From: UBA7957 sp965224675 | Lineage (GTDB): Bacteria; Pseudomonadota; Gammaproteobacteria; Granulosicoccales; Granulosicoccaceae | Assembly (NCBI GenBank): GCA_965224675.1 | Contig: CBDDAA010000002.1 | Span: 2,108,001-2,172,000, forward strand | Length of the DNA stretch: 64,000 nt | Direction: 5' to 3' | Shown: positions 1-7,290 of the stretch, piece by piece | How the letters are laid out: each line of letters opens with the position of its first letter | Position numbering within the stretch: the first letter of the stretch is position 1 | Program-made: the position numbers and the translations under genes | Notes under the pieces: generated by a model | Databases searched by the model: none | Told to the model about the DNA's origin: nothing | What the model saw: the letters and a program-made list of their open reading frames with translations, nothing else

Positions 1-1
1 C

Positions 2-1348
2 GGTGAAAAGGGAACAAATACTGGCGCTGCAAATAATACGCCGGTAAAAGGTGGGGTGACCAAGGGTAGTAAATCGCCAGCCCGAGGGCATGCAAATCAT
101 GCAGCTTGTTGCACACATTCAGGTGTAAAAGATAATCAACAAAATTCTGGATCAAAGCTACAGCAATCAGCGGGCAAGCTTGAAAAAACAGTGGCCGATA
201 TGGATAAACTTGCAGATGGCATGTTGGGAAAATTGCAAGGTAAGCCTGGTTTTAAAGCAGTAGAGAGTTCGATTGATCAATTAAGAGCGGGTGCCGAGCA
301 ACTTAAAGCCAATCCGTCTGATGCGAATGCCAAAAAACAATTTGCTCAATCTGCCGGTAATCTCTCCAACGCAGTAAAAGCAATGCAGGGCGATATGGAT
401 CCAGCAGCTCATAATGCACTTCAATATCAAAGTGATAAGTTAAAAAAATCAGCCAATGCGTTGCAATCAGATACAAGCAATAATCCTGAAAAACAAGCGC
501 AGTTGTTTGATAAAGCGTCCTCAGCGGCTTCTGAAGTGAAAGATAATCTTGAGAACCTGTCACCTCAGAATCACAAAAAAGACTACCATCCACATCCTCA
601 TCACTGTCGTTCCACCCCACCCAATTGTGGCCCTAAGCCAGCGCATAATTGTCCGCCAAAACCGCACTGCGATTCTCCTGCAGAACCAGGCAAGAAAACC
701 TGGAAAGTTAATAAAGACGGAAAGAATATAGAGCTGGACAATGGCTATAAGCTTAATTTCAGCAATAAAGACTCGGCATGGACGATTAGCGATAAAAATG
801 GTGACAAAACCCGTATATGGGGTGATCCACATGTTAATGAAGGCAATGGCAAGGGTAATAAGCAATGGGATTTCAGCAGAGACTCCACCTTTGTATTAAA
901 AGATGGAACCAAGATCTCGGTTAAAACAACCCCTGCAAAAAAGGGAAAGCCAACGGTTTCCAGCGCTTTAACCATTACCAAGGGTGATCAGGCGGTACAA
1001 GTGTCCGGTATCGACAAGCAGAACGTGAAGATTGGCAATGTGACGATGAATGGTCGTGAAATCGATAAGAACACGAATGATGGCGCCATTTTCCGTGAAG
1101 GTAATAATGGGGTTGATGACTGGTTTGATAAAGACGGTAAAGAGATTAAGAAAAATCAAGCAATGGGTAAACAATTGATAAATGAGATTGGGGATCAGAC
1201 TGGCGCGACGACGGGTAATACAAATCCTGGCATGACTCGGCAGCCGGATCAAAACTACTCAGCTCAAGGAATGAGAATGCTTGAAATACTGATCACCAGC
1301 CTGAATCAGCTATTTTCGAAGCAAGACAAAGGTACTCAACAGGCCTGA
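2..1348 (+). CDS. T3SS-associated DUF1521 protein, 5' end missing
   Basis: The frame is open from base 2, so the true start lies outside the window; an internal GTG is at 56. The N-terminal half is Lys/Ala/Gln rich and helical with a His/Pro/Cys-rich linker (about bases 570-680). The C-terminal half has the DUF1521 pattern, centred on WGDPHVNEG (bases 818-844). In the rhizobial effector NopE1 this domain cleaves itself after metal-ion binding, between D and P of GD-PHVD; the same GD-PHV is present here, with N instead of the last D. Position at the head of a T3SS gene set suggests a secreted, self-processing effector. Role in secretion is inferred, the domain assignment is from motif recognition. 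Confidence 0.7.
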   Translation, partial: GEKGTNTGAANNTPVKGGVTKGSKSPARGHANHAACCTHSGVKDNQQNSGSKLQQSAGKLEKTVADMDKLADGMLGKLQGKPGFKAVESSIDQLRAGAEQLKANPSDANAKKQFAQSAGNLSNAVKAMQGDMDPAAHNALQYQSDKLKKSANALQSDTSNNPEKQAQLFDKASSAASEVKDNLENLSPQNHKKDYHPHPHHCRSTPPNCGPKPAHNCPPKPHCDSPAEPGKKTWKVNKDGKNIELDNGYKLNFSNKDSAWTISDKNGDKTRIWGDPHVNEGNGKGNKQWDFSRDSTFVLKDGTKISVKTTPAKKGKPTVSSALTITKGDQAVQVSGIDKQNVKIGNVTMNGREIDKNTNDGAIFREGNNGVDDWFDKDGKEIKKNQAMGKQLINEIGDQTGATTGNTNPGMTRQPDQNYSAQGMRMLEILITSLNQLFSKQDKGTQQA

Positions 1349-1622
1349 TATCTGAATTTGGACAATCAGTTTCCAAGCTGGCAAAAAGAGAGCATGCGGG
1401 GTTAATGAGTTCCTCGCAGTGAATGAAAAAACATGATCGATTTGCAGGTGTGCGCCGCAGCCGATCAAGATTTCAGGTAATTATAGGCGTGCACATTCGA
1501 TTGATGTCAGAAAAATACACAGGATTTCTCCTTGTTAACAAGGTGGGATAAATAGTGTTAAAAAGCACAGGTGAAGCTCACAAATTACCTGTTTTTATAC
1601 AGAGATAAAAGAGGAATAAGTT

Positions 1623-1952
1623 ATGAAGATTGGAGCAAATGGTAATGTAAACAATGCAGCCATGTTAAAAGGCAATGCAAAGGGTAAAGGAGTTTCAGAG
1701 GCTGGGAAAAAGGCAAATTTTGATGGAGACATGATGAAAAAGGTATCTGGTCAGAACTGCTGCTGCAATAAAGGTGGCGCGCAGGGTGCTGGTGGTGCTA
1801 AGGCTGGGGGCGCCCAGGGTGCAGAAGGGGCTGACGGTGGCAAAGGAGATGTTATGAGTCAGGTAATGGAGATGTTGAAAAAAATTGTAGAGTTAATCAA
1901 AAATCAGAGTGAAGGTGGTGCTCAGGGGGCGCAGGGCGCAAAACAGGCATAG
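1623..1952 (+). CDS. Small Gly/Ala-rich protein with CCC motif, unknown
   Basis: 109 residues, preceded by a good ribosome site (AGAGGAATAAGTT before ATG). The middle and end are low complexity, with repeated GAQGA/GGA units, and there is a run of three cysteines (NCCCN) near residue 47. A predicted amphipathic helix (SQVMEMLKKIVELIKNQ) precedes the tail. The Gly/Ala/Gln composition recalls harpin-like or needle-tip secreted proteins of T3SS loci, but I recognise no family. It is followed by its own terminator, so it is probably a separate transcript. Function unknown; secretion through the neighbouring T3SS is only a guess. Confidence 0.55.
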   Translation: MKIGANGNVNNAAMLKGNAKGKGVSEAGKKANFDGDMMKKVSGQNCCCNKGGAQGAGGAKAGGAQGAEGADGGKGDVMSQVMEMLKKIVELIKNQSEGGAQGAQGAKQA

Positions 1953-1962
1953 GTGTGAAGTC

Positions 1963-2009
1963 TGCTGGATCCAGCTAGCAGCCCGTTAGTGATCCAGCAC
2001 GGCTTTTTC
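1963..2009 (+). terminator. Rho-independent terminator after the GA-rich gene
   Basis: TGCTGGATC (1963-1971) pairs perfectly with GATCCAGCA (1991-1999), with a 19-base loop, and is followed by CGGCTTTTT. Lies 10 bases after the stop of the preceding gene. Confidence 0.6.
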
Positions 2010-2211
2010 AGTAAGGCCGGTTTTCGAGTAGGCGGAGACTGTACAACTATTTTCACACAGGCTGCTAGCCTTTATTGTGTTTGAAGCCGGCTCTCTTAAA
2101 ATTCAAAAATGAAAACTTCTTACTGCATCATGCGTTAGGTTCAGCAACTGGAGTAAAATTACCTTTATGACTCTGGCCCCTGGGTAGAACCTATCAACAT
2201 CGGACGGATTT

Positions 2212-2445
2212 ATGTTAGATCAAATCATAGAAGAAGACATCTCGCCTACAGAAAGTATTCAAGAGTCACTGCATGGCGATACAAATGGAGGCTATAAAGC
2301 AACGTTGCTCAGTGAGCTGGATGATGCATATGCGGAAATTGGTAAATATGTTAGCAGCGGGTTGGCGCCATCAGAGTATCAGATCTATAGCAAACTATTA
2401 AAAGCCGTTGCTTCGGCACGCAAGTTTATTAATGACAGCGGATGA
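2212..2445 (+). CDS. YscE-like T3SS co-chaperone (candidate)
   Basis: 77 residues, two predicted helices. The second half (SEYQIYSKLLKAVASARKFI) aligns by eye with the second helix of YscE, which pairs with YscG to hold the needle subunit in the cytoplasm before export. It lies first in a run whose order E, ?, ?, G, I, J, K, L matches Yersinia. Length is right for the EscE/YscE/SsaE family (about 65-85 aa). Similarity is weak, so the call rests partly on gene order. Confidence 0.5.
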   Translation: MLDQIIEEDISPTESIQESLHGDTNGGYKATLLSELDDAYAEIGKYVSSGLAPSEYQIYSKLLKAVASARKFINDSG

Positions 2446-2552
2446 GATATATGCTTATAGTGTAAGTTCAGTGGGGTCTGCAATCGATGCCAGCTATTTT
2501 ATTGTCAATATATTCTTTCACTGAATAAACCGCAAAAAATGAGGAAATTACA

Positions 2553-2870
2553 ATGAATGTTGAACTTAATGTTGGCGCTACTGAAGCTGCAAATACTGTA
2601 CAGCAGACACAAGATACTCAGCCCCAACCCAGCGCCCAGAGTGTAGCGCGGTTGGAGCAGAGTCTTGATGCAGGCAATGATGAGGGCCTGACCGAAGAGC
2701 AAGAAGAAGCTATCGGTGAAGCGGTAACAATGTTTGGTATTACCAATATGATGGGGGCTCATGGTCGTTCAATCGAAGCGTTTGGTGAAATGAATGCTGA
2801 GGCTGAGGATATGGCGCAAAAACCCGATTGGATGCCGGAAGATGAAGAAGTCGCTGAATCCGTAGTTTAG
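2553..2870 (+). CDS. Small acidic protein in T3SS operon, unknown
   Basis: 105 residues, strongly acidic at the C-terminus (PEDEEVAESVV), Gln/Pro-rich near residues 20-30, then helix-forming. No signal peptide or membrane segment. Start ATG is preceded by GAGGAAATTACA. Its place between the E-like gene and the needle-position gene suggests an export substrate or chaperone of this T3SS, but I know no family for it. Confidence 0.5.
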   Translation: MNVELNVGATEAANTVQQTQDTQPQPSAQSVARLEQSLDAGNDEGLTEEQEEAIGEAVTMFGITNMMGAHGRSIEAFGEMNAEAEDMAQKPDWMPEDEEVAESVV

Positions 2871-3163
2871 CAGGCTGCAGATAGAAGATAACGGTAACGA
2901 ATGCTTGAACTGCAATGAGTGGTGCAGGAGTACCACTGGATGAAGCAAGATAAAACCGGCATCGCAATTAATGCTGATTTTGCTCAGTTAATTATTTTAT
3001 TTCGTCTTACCACAGCACTCAGCTGTGATAATTAAAACACAATCCGATTCCCCCCCCTCCCACATCTAAAACTATTGGCTCCGGGCTGCGTTAATTTTAT
3101 AGAGTCAGCTTTGATGTTATAGCTTGATCAGATTAGCTTTACTCGGATTGATGAACAAACTTA

Positions 3164-3181
3164 TCGATAGATATCTATCGA
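3164..3181. promoter_or_regulatory. 18-bp perfect palindrome, candidate operator
   Basis: TCGATAGATATCTATCGA is a perfect inverted repeat 57 bases before the next start codon, in a 368-base gap that otherwise holds only a C-rich run (3051-3060) and no gene. Likely a dimeric regulator site controlling the small gene downstream. Confidence 0.4.
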
Positions 3182-3238
3182 ATGTATGCGGTCGGAATTG
3201 ACCAAATTTATTGTTAATAATTATTGAGGAATTTAAAA

Positions 3239-3454
3239 ATGGCGATTGATGTAGCAGGTATCTTAGGACGTATGGAGGCATCCATGCAACAGCAACAAGA
3301 GCTTCAGGTAGGAATGCAGGAGATTGCCGGTCAAAAATCATCTTCTAAAATGGAGCATGATATGGCGATGGCTGATGTTAAGACACAAGATGCGGTTTCA
3401 GCAAATCTAAATCGAGTACTGTCTCAAGAGGCTCAACAAATAACACAAGCCTAG
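3239..3454 (+). CDS. Small helical protein in the needle (SctF) position
   Basis: 71 residues from the ATG that follows TTGAGGAATTTAAAA; an in-frame upstream TTG (3224) is less likely. All-helical, Gln/Met-rich, no Cys, no signal peptide. It sits exactly where the needle subunit lies in Yersinia-type operons (between E and G) and is followed by a strong terminator, as expected for a very abundant subunit. It lacks the Pro-containing turn typical of YscF-type needles, so the SctF call is by position only; an inner-rod-like or other export substrate remains possible. Confidence 0.45.
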   Translation: MAIDVAGILGRMEASMQQQQELQVGMQEIAGQKSSSKMEHDMAMADVKTQDAVSANLNRVLSQEAQQITQA

Positions 3455-3477
3455 ATACAACTGTCTGGCCTGTGCCT

Positions 3478-3515
3478 GGAGAGGGGATATTTCTTTTCCC
3501 CTTCTCCATATTTTT
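3478..3515 (+). terminator. Strong terminator after the needle-position gene
   Basis: GGAGAGGGG (3478-3486) pairs with CCCCTTCTCC (3498-3507), followed by ATATTTTT. This would set the upstream small gene at higher dosage than the genes beyond it. Confidence 0.7.
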
Positions 3516-3542
3516 AAGCGATAAATGATTTGGGAGAATATC

Positions 3543-3908
3543 GTGGAAGTAAGTGTGGAATTATTACAGCAGCTGTCTCAAATTGGTTACATGGCGTGCT
3601 TTCAAGGTAGTCCAGAAGCTGGCGAGGAGATTCTGGAAGCGGTCAATTTGGTTAAACCGGATCAGGCGCCCACTTTAGTCGGGCTGGCAATGGGACGGAT
3701 TGCCGCCAATAAACCTGAAGAGGCTATACATATATTACGCGATCGAGTATTAAAAATTGATCCTGATCACCTGACTGCAAAGTGTTTTCTAGGGCTTGCA
3801 TTGTTAGAGACAGGCAAGCACTCTGAAGGTGAAAGTTATTTAAAGGACGTTATCGCAAAAGGTGACGAGGATCAAAGATCTGTAGCTATGGCCTACCTGA
3901 GCAGTTGA
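3543..3908 (+). CDS. TPR-type T3SS chaperone, YscG-like
   Basis: GTG at 3543 is chosen because GGGAG lies six bases before it; an ATG at 3525 lacks a site. About 121 residues, built of three TPR-like helix pairs (for example the segment from LVGLAMGRIAANKPEEAIHI and LAKCFLGLALLETGKHSEGE-like repeats). YscG-family proteins are small TPR chaperones of the needle subunit, and gene order supports this. A HrpB1/SycD-like TPR protein is the alternative. Confidence 0.55.
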   Translation: MEVSVELLQQLSQIGYMACFQGSPEAGEEILEAVNLVKPDQAPTLVGLAMGRIAANKPEEAIHILRDRVLKIDPDHLTAKCFLGLALLETGKHSEGESYLKDVIAKGDEDQRSVAMAYLSS

Positions 3909-3949
3909 GATATCACCCGGCTGACAAAATATAGAGAGGAATACATATA

Positions 3950-4549
3950 ATGGTAGATGCAGTTTCTACATTAGTAGCGCCTAATGTTGAGTCGGGTGTT
4001 GCACCTGAATTGGTCAAAGCGCCGGTGGGTGCAGGCCAGGAAGCTATAAATAATTTTCATGTTGAATTCAATGCTAATGCCAATTTGGCGGAGCCAGCGG
4101 CTATAGATGGAAATAAGTTGCAGATATCCCATGGCGCTCAAGATGACCCATTGAAGAAAGTCTTTAAAGCGTTTGTAGAAATGGACTCTGGCTACACTAA
4201 ACTGGCAGATAGCATAGAAAATCGGCCTGCCATTGATAGTTACTTGTCCCGCCATGGAATTTCAGTCAATGGTATTGTTGGCACAAGCGATGATGGAATG
4301 GGCAAACACCTTAGTAACTTTAAAGAAACCAGTAATAATCTTCCCGACAAGAATTTTGAAAGCCACCTTGATCGCATGCAAAACTCTGTTGATCAACAGC
4401 GATCTTATATGACGGCTTCTCAAGAATTTGCCCGTGATCAATCCAAATGGACGCATAAAGTGGAAATGTGGTCAACCAAGATGAAAGTTCTGACAGCGGC
4501 AGTAAAGCAAATTAATACAGGACTAAAAACATTGTTTCAATCACAGTGA
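3950..4549 (+). CDS. sctI: Candidate T3SS inner rod protein SctI
   Basis: 199 residues, starting after AGAGAGGAATACATATA. The last 45 residues (a helix ending KQINTGLKTLFQSQ) resemble the conserved C-terminal helix of YscI/PrgJ-type inner rod proteins, which polymerise under the needle. It lies directly before sctJ as in Yersinia. The N-terminal 90 residues are not recognised and make the protein longer than most SctI (about 80-160 aa). Confidence 0.5.
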   Translation: MVDAVSTLVAPNVESGVAPELVKAPVGAGQEAINNFHVEFNANANLAEPAAIDGNKLQISHGAQDDPLKKVFKAFVEMDSGYTKLADSIENRPAIDSYLSRHGISVNGIVGTSDDGMGKHLSNFKETSNNLPDKNFESHLDRMQNSVDQQRSYMTASQEFARDQSKWTHKVEMWSTKMKVLTAAVKQINTGLKTLFQSQ

Positions 4550-4624
4550 TTTTACAGTTTTTTGCCAGAGAGATAGAAAGCAGGCGTTCTTTGTTAAACC
4601 AAACTAGTGAGTGAGGATGCAATT

Positions 4625-4711
4625 ATGTTGGGTATTTTAGGATCAGTGGCGGCGGGTGTTTTAGGCGGTGGTGGCTCGGGAGAGCTTGTTTTGTGTGAAA
4701 TAGCAGGCTGA
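4625..4711 (+). CDS. 28-codon hydrophobic Gly-rich mini-ORF
   Basis: ATG at 4625 follows GTGAGGATGCAATT; the product begins MLGILGSVAAGVLGGGGSG. It may be a short secreted or membrane peptide or the remains of a longer gene between sctI and sctJ. Coding status is uncertain. Confidence 0.25.
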   Translation: MLGILGSVAAGVLGGGGSGELVLCEIAG

Positions 4712-4836
4712 AAAGCACGAAGATTTAACCCGGTTTGCATATCTACACAACACAAATCTTATTCATCACTTTCAGGTCTTTTGCATTCTCTCAAAAATGA
4801 AGACCAGGCAATTTAAAATACGCGGGCGGTACAGGT

Positions 4837-5739
4837 ATGTGTCATAACTCTGAAGACAAAAAAAACTCTAGTAAAGCAATGAGAATCCAAGTAAAGCCAA
4901 TTCACTCAATTGCGAGGGCTCTCGTCTTGTTTTTGCTGATAATGCTCTCTGCCTGCAAGGTTGATCTTTACACGAAGGTCTCAGAAATCGATGCTAACGA
5001 TATGCTTGCCGTCCTTATGCGTAGTGGCATTAATACAGAAAAAAAAGCTGAGAAGAAAGGCGAAAATTTTACTATCAGAGTTGAAGAGTCTGAAATTCCA
5101 GTGGCGATTGCCATACTTAAAGACCATGGTTTTCCCAGAGAGTCGTTTGCTACAGTGGGCGAGTTGTTTAAAAAAGAGGGCCTCATTTCATCACCGTTAG
5201 AAGAGCGTGTACGATTTATATATTCCTTGTCGCAAAACGTTCAGGAAACGTTATCCCGCATAGACGGGGTGGTGACGGCGAGAGTGCATATTGTATTGCC
5301 AGAGAACAATCCGTTTAGCGATGAAATCAAACCGTCTTCTGCGTCTGTATTTATCAAGTATTTACCCGCTACGCATTTAAACGAAATAAAGTCAGAAATA
5401 AAGATGATTGTAGAGCGTAGTATTGAGGGACTGAGCTATGAAAAAGTGTCTCTGGTTATGTTACCGGCCAAGGTATCTGAGCAATCTCAAGGCGTGACTC
5501 AGTGGGGGGATCTCCTGGGTTATCGAATGCCGCAGTCCTCTGCTGAATCGCTCGCTAAGTTTGTCTGGGTTGCTATTGCCGTGCTTATTGTACTATTGGC
5601 CAGTGTTGTGTATTTGGGCATGTGGATACAACGTGTAAAAAAAGCCGGCACCATCGAAAGTCTGAATTCCTCGGTATTGCCTGGAACCCTTGAGTCACGT
5701 TTTAGGAAAAATGCCAACCTGGTAAGCAGTGGACAATGA
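4837..5739 (+). CDS. sctJ: T3SS inner-membrane ring lipoprotein SctJ
   Basis: Matches the YscJ/PrgK/FliF-N family: lipobox LSAC (Cys40 from this start), first ring-building domain (about 42-105), linker, second RBM domain (about 120-205, with LSRIDGVVTARVHIVLPE), then one C-terminal membrane helix (about 243-265). It forms the periplasmic ring anchoring the injectisome. An in-frame ATG at 4879 would put the lipobox Cys at residue 26, more usual for the family, so the start is open. Its stop overlaps the next start (ATGA), showing translational coupling with sctK. Confidence 0.92.
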   Translation: MCHNSEDKKNSSKAMRIQVKPIHSIARALVLFLLIMLSACKVDLYTKVSEIDANDMLAVLMRSGINTEKKAEKKGENFTIRVEESEIPVAIAILKDHGFPRESFATVGELFKKEGLISSPLEERVRFIYSLSQNVQETLSRIDGVVTARVHIVLPENNPFSDEIKPSSASVFIKYLPATHLNEIKSEIKMIVERSIEGLSYEKVSLVMLPAKVSEQSQGVTQWGDLLGYRMPQSSAESLAKFVWVAIAVLIVLLASVVYLGMWIQRVKKAGTIESLNSSVLPGTLESRFRKNANLVSSGQ

Positions 5740-6395
5740 CGGATATTAATATAAACAAGCTTGCTCATGGATTTGCGCAAGGCGAGGACTTACAGTTGTA
5801 TTGTGAATTTAACCTTAAACTACAGTCCATTACCCACCCCAGTTGGTTAAAAGCCTTGCCCCATTCGGCACTGACCGCTCAACTTATCAATTCAGAAAAA
5901 ACACAAAAAAGTATAAGTCATTATCTTTTAAAAGCGTTTGGACTAAAAAACAATTACTGCTTTGAATTTTCTGATGAGGTTCGTCGAACCGCATTGTTGT
6001 CTGGTGCCAAACTTGCGCGCTTAATTCGGTTGGCTGGTCTGGTGCATTTAAGCAGGGTAATCAGGCACACCATTCGATCTGATGAGGTGGTAAATATTCG
6101 CAATGTCCTGAGTGATGTCGATTATCAGTTTGCAATTCATCGTGCAGCATTTGTATTACCGGAATCAAAATTGCCAACATCAAATCTACAGATTACGGAT
6201 TTATCAGAACAAATAAATCGTTATGGTATGTACTATTTACTGGCTTTTTTTAATGCACAGCCATCAGCTATTGTCAAAAGGGTATTGCTGAAGATTGAAT
6301 ATGGGTGTGCGCATTATGCCGATGAAGTACCCGCAGAGTTTAACCATGCGCTTGGAAAGTTGATGATTGAGAAGCTAAAAGGCTTTCTCGATTAG
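5736..6395 (+). CDS. sctK: T3SS sorting-platform protein SctK
   Basis: 219 residues, of the YscK/PscK type: soluble, helical, no motif that stands alone, but recognisable by its place between sctJ and sctL and by pattern (NLKLQSITHPSWLKALP near residue 28, LARLIRLAGLVHLS near 90). SctK links the inner ring to SctQ in the cytoplasmic sorting platform. Overlaps sctJ by four bases. Confidence 0.75.
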   Translation: MTDININKLAHGFAQGEDLQLYCEFNLKLQSITHPSWLKALPHSALTAQLINSEKTQKSISHYLLKAFGLKNNYCFEFSDEVRRTALLSGAKLARLIRLAGLVHLSRVIRHTIRSDEVVNIRNVLSDVDYQFAIHRAAFVLPESKLPTSNLQITDLSEQINRYGMYYLLAFFNAQPSAIVKRVLLKIEYGCAHYADEVPAEFNHALGKLMIEKLKGFLD

Positions 6396-6479
6396 TCGCC
6401 ATTCGTACGGGCGTTCTCCTTAGTACTTTCGACTATAAACGATCACAGATATCCTACTTAAGAAAATGGGAGATATTTT

Positions 6480-7088
6480 ATGCTTCAGTGTTTAAAGCTT
6501 AATAGTGAGAAAACAGTCATATCTGACAGTACCCGGGTTATAAAGGCTACAGAATATCAAAGCTTTGTGGCGGCAAATATGTTAATAGCGCAGGCACAGA
6601 AACAGTCTGAGCAATTTGTAAAAAATGCCAGTGAGAGCGTGAAAAAAATGCGCAAAGCAGCGTATGTAGAAGGTCTTGAGCAAGGACAAAAAGAAAGCAC
6701 TGAGCAGATTGTCCGACTCTCCCGGCAAGTTGATCACTATTTACTCACACTTGAGAAACAGTTGTCAGAGTTTGTAATGCAAGCGGTACAGAAAATTGTC
6801 AAAGAATTTGATGACAACACATTGGTGATGAGTGCTGTGCGAAAAGGATTGAAGCAAATGCGAGACCAAAAACAATTGACACTGCGGGTTGCACCTGAAT
6901 TGGTACAAGAAACTGAACATTCAATAGCCGAGTCTATTCAGGACAATATCAAAATTGAGGTTATCGGGGACGCAAAATTAAGTGGCGGTGATTGCGTGCT
7001 CGAATCAGAGATTGGCATTGTCAATTCAAGTGTACCAGTGCAGCTACAAGCGCTGACGGCATCACTCTCAGCACAAATCAGTAAATAA
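6480..7088 (+). CDS. sctL: T3SS ATPase stator SctL
   Basis: 202 residues of the HrpE/YscL/FliH family. N-terminal about 50 residues bind SctQ, then a long coiled coil with the family's EGLEQGQKE-type heptads (about 58-70) and a globular ATPase-binding end (LSGGDCVLESEIGIVNSSV near 162). It regulates the SctN ATPase. sctN, Q, R, S, T, U are not in this window and may lie to the left. Confidence 0.88.
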   Translation: MLQCLKLNSEKTVISDSTRVIKATEYQSFVAANMLIAQAQKQSEQFVKNASESVKKMRKAAYVEGLEQGQKESTEQIVRLSRQVDHYLLTLEKQLSEFVMQAVQKIVKEFDDNTLVMSAVRKGLKQMRDQKQLTLRVAPELVQETEHSIAESIQDNIKIEVIGDAKLSGGDCVLESEIGIVNSSVPVQLQALTASLSAQISK

Positions 7089-7290
7089 CCATTAACCCGG
7101 TCTCTGTCGATAGTTTGAAAGCAGAGACAGCGATATTTTCCCACCTAAGCATAGTCTCATAAATTCACGGGTATTTTAAAACTTCTGGCTTCCGCTAACG
7201 TTAATATTCTGTATGAAGTGTTAATACCCGTCTCACCGCAGACGGTCATGCAACCCGATGGTATTCCATCGTTCAACGGAATAAGTACAA

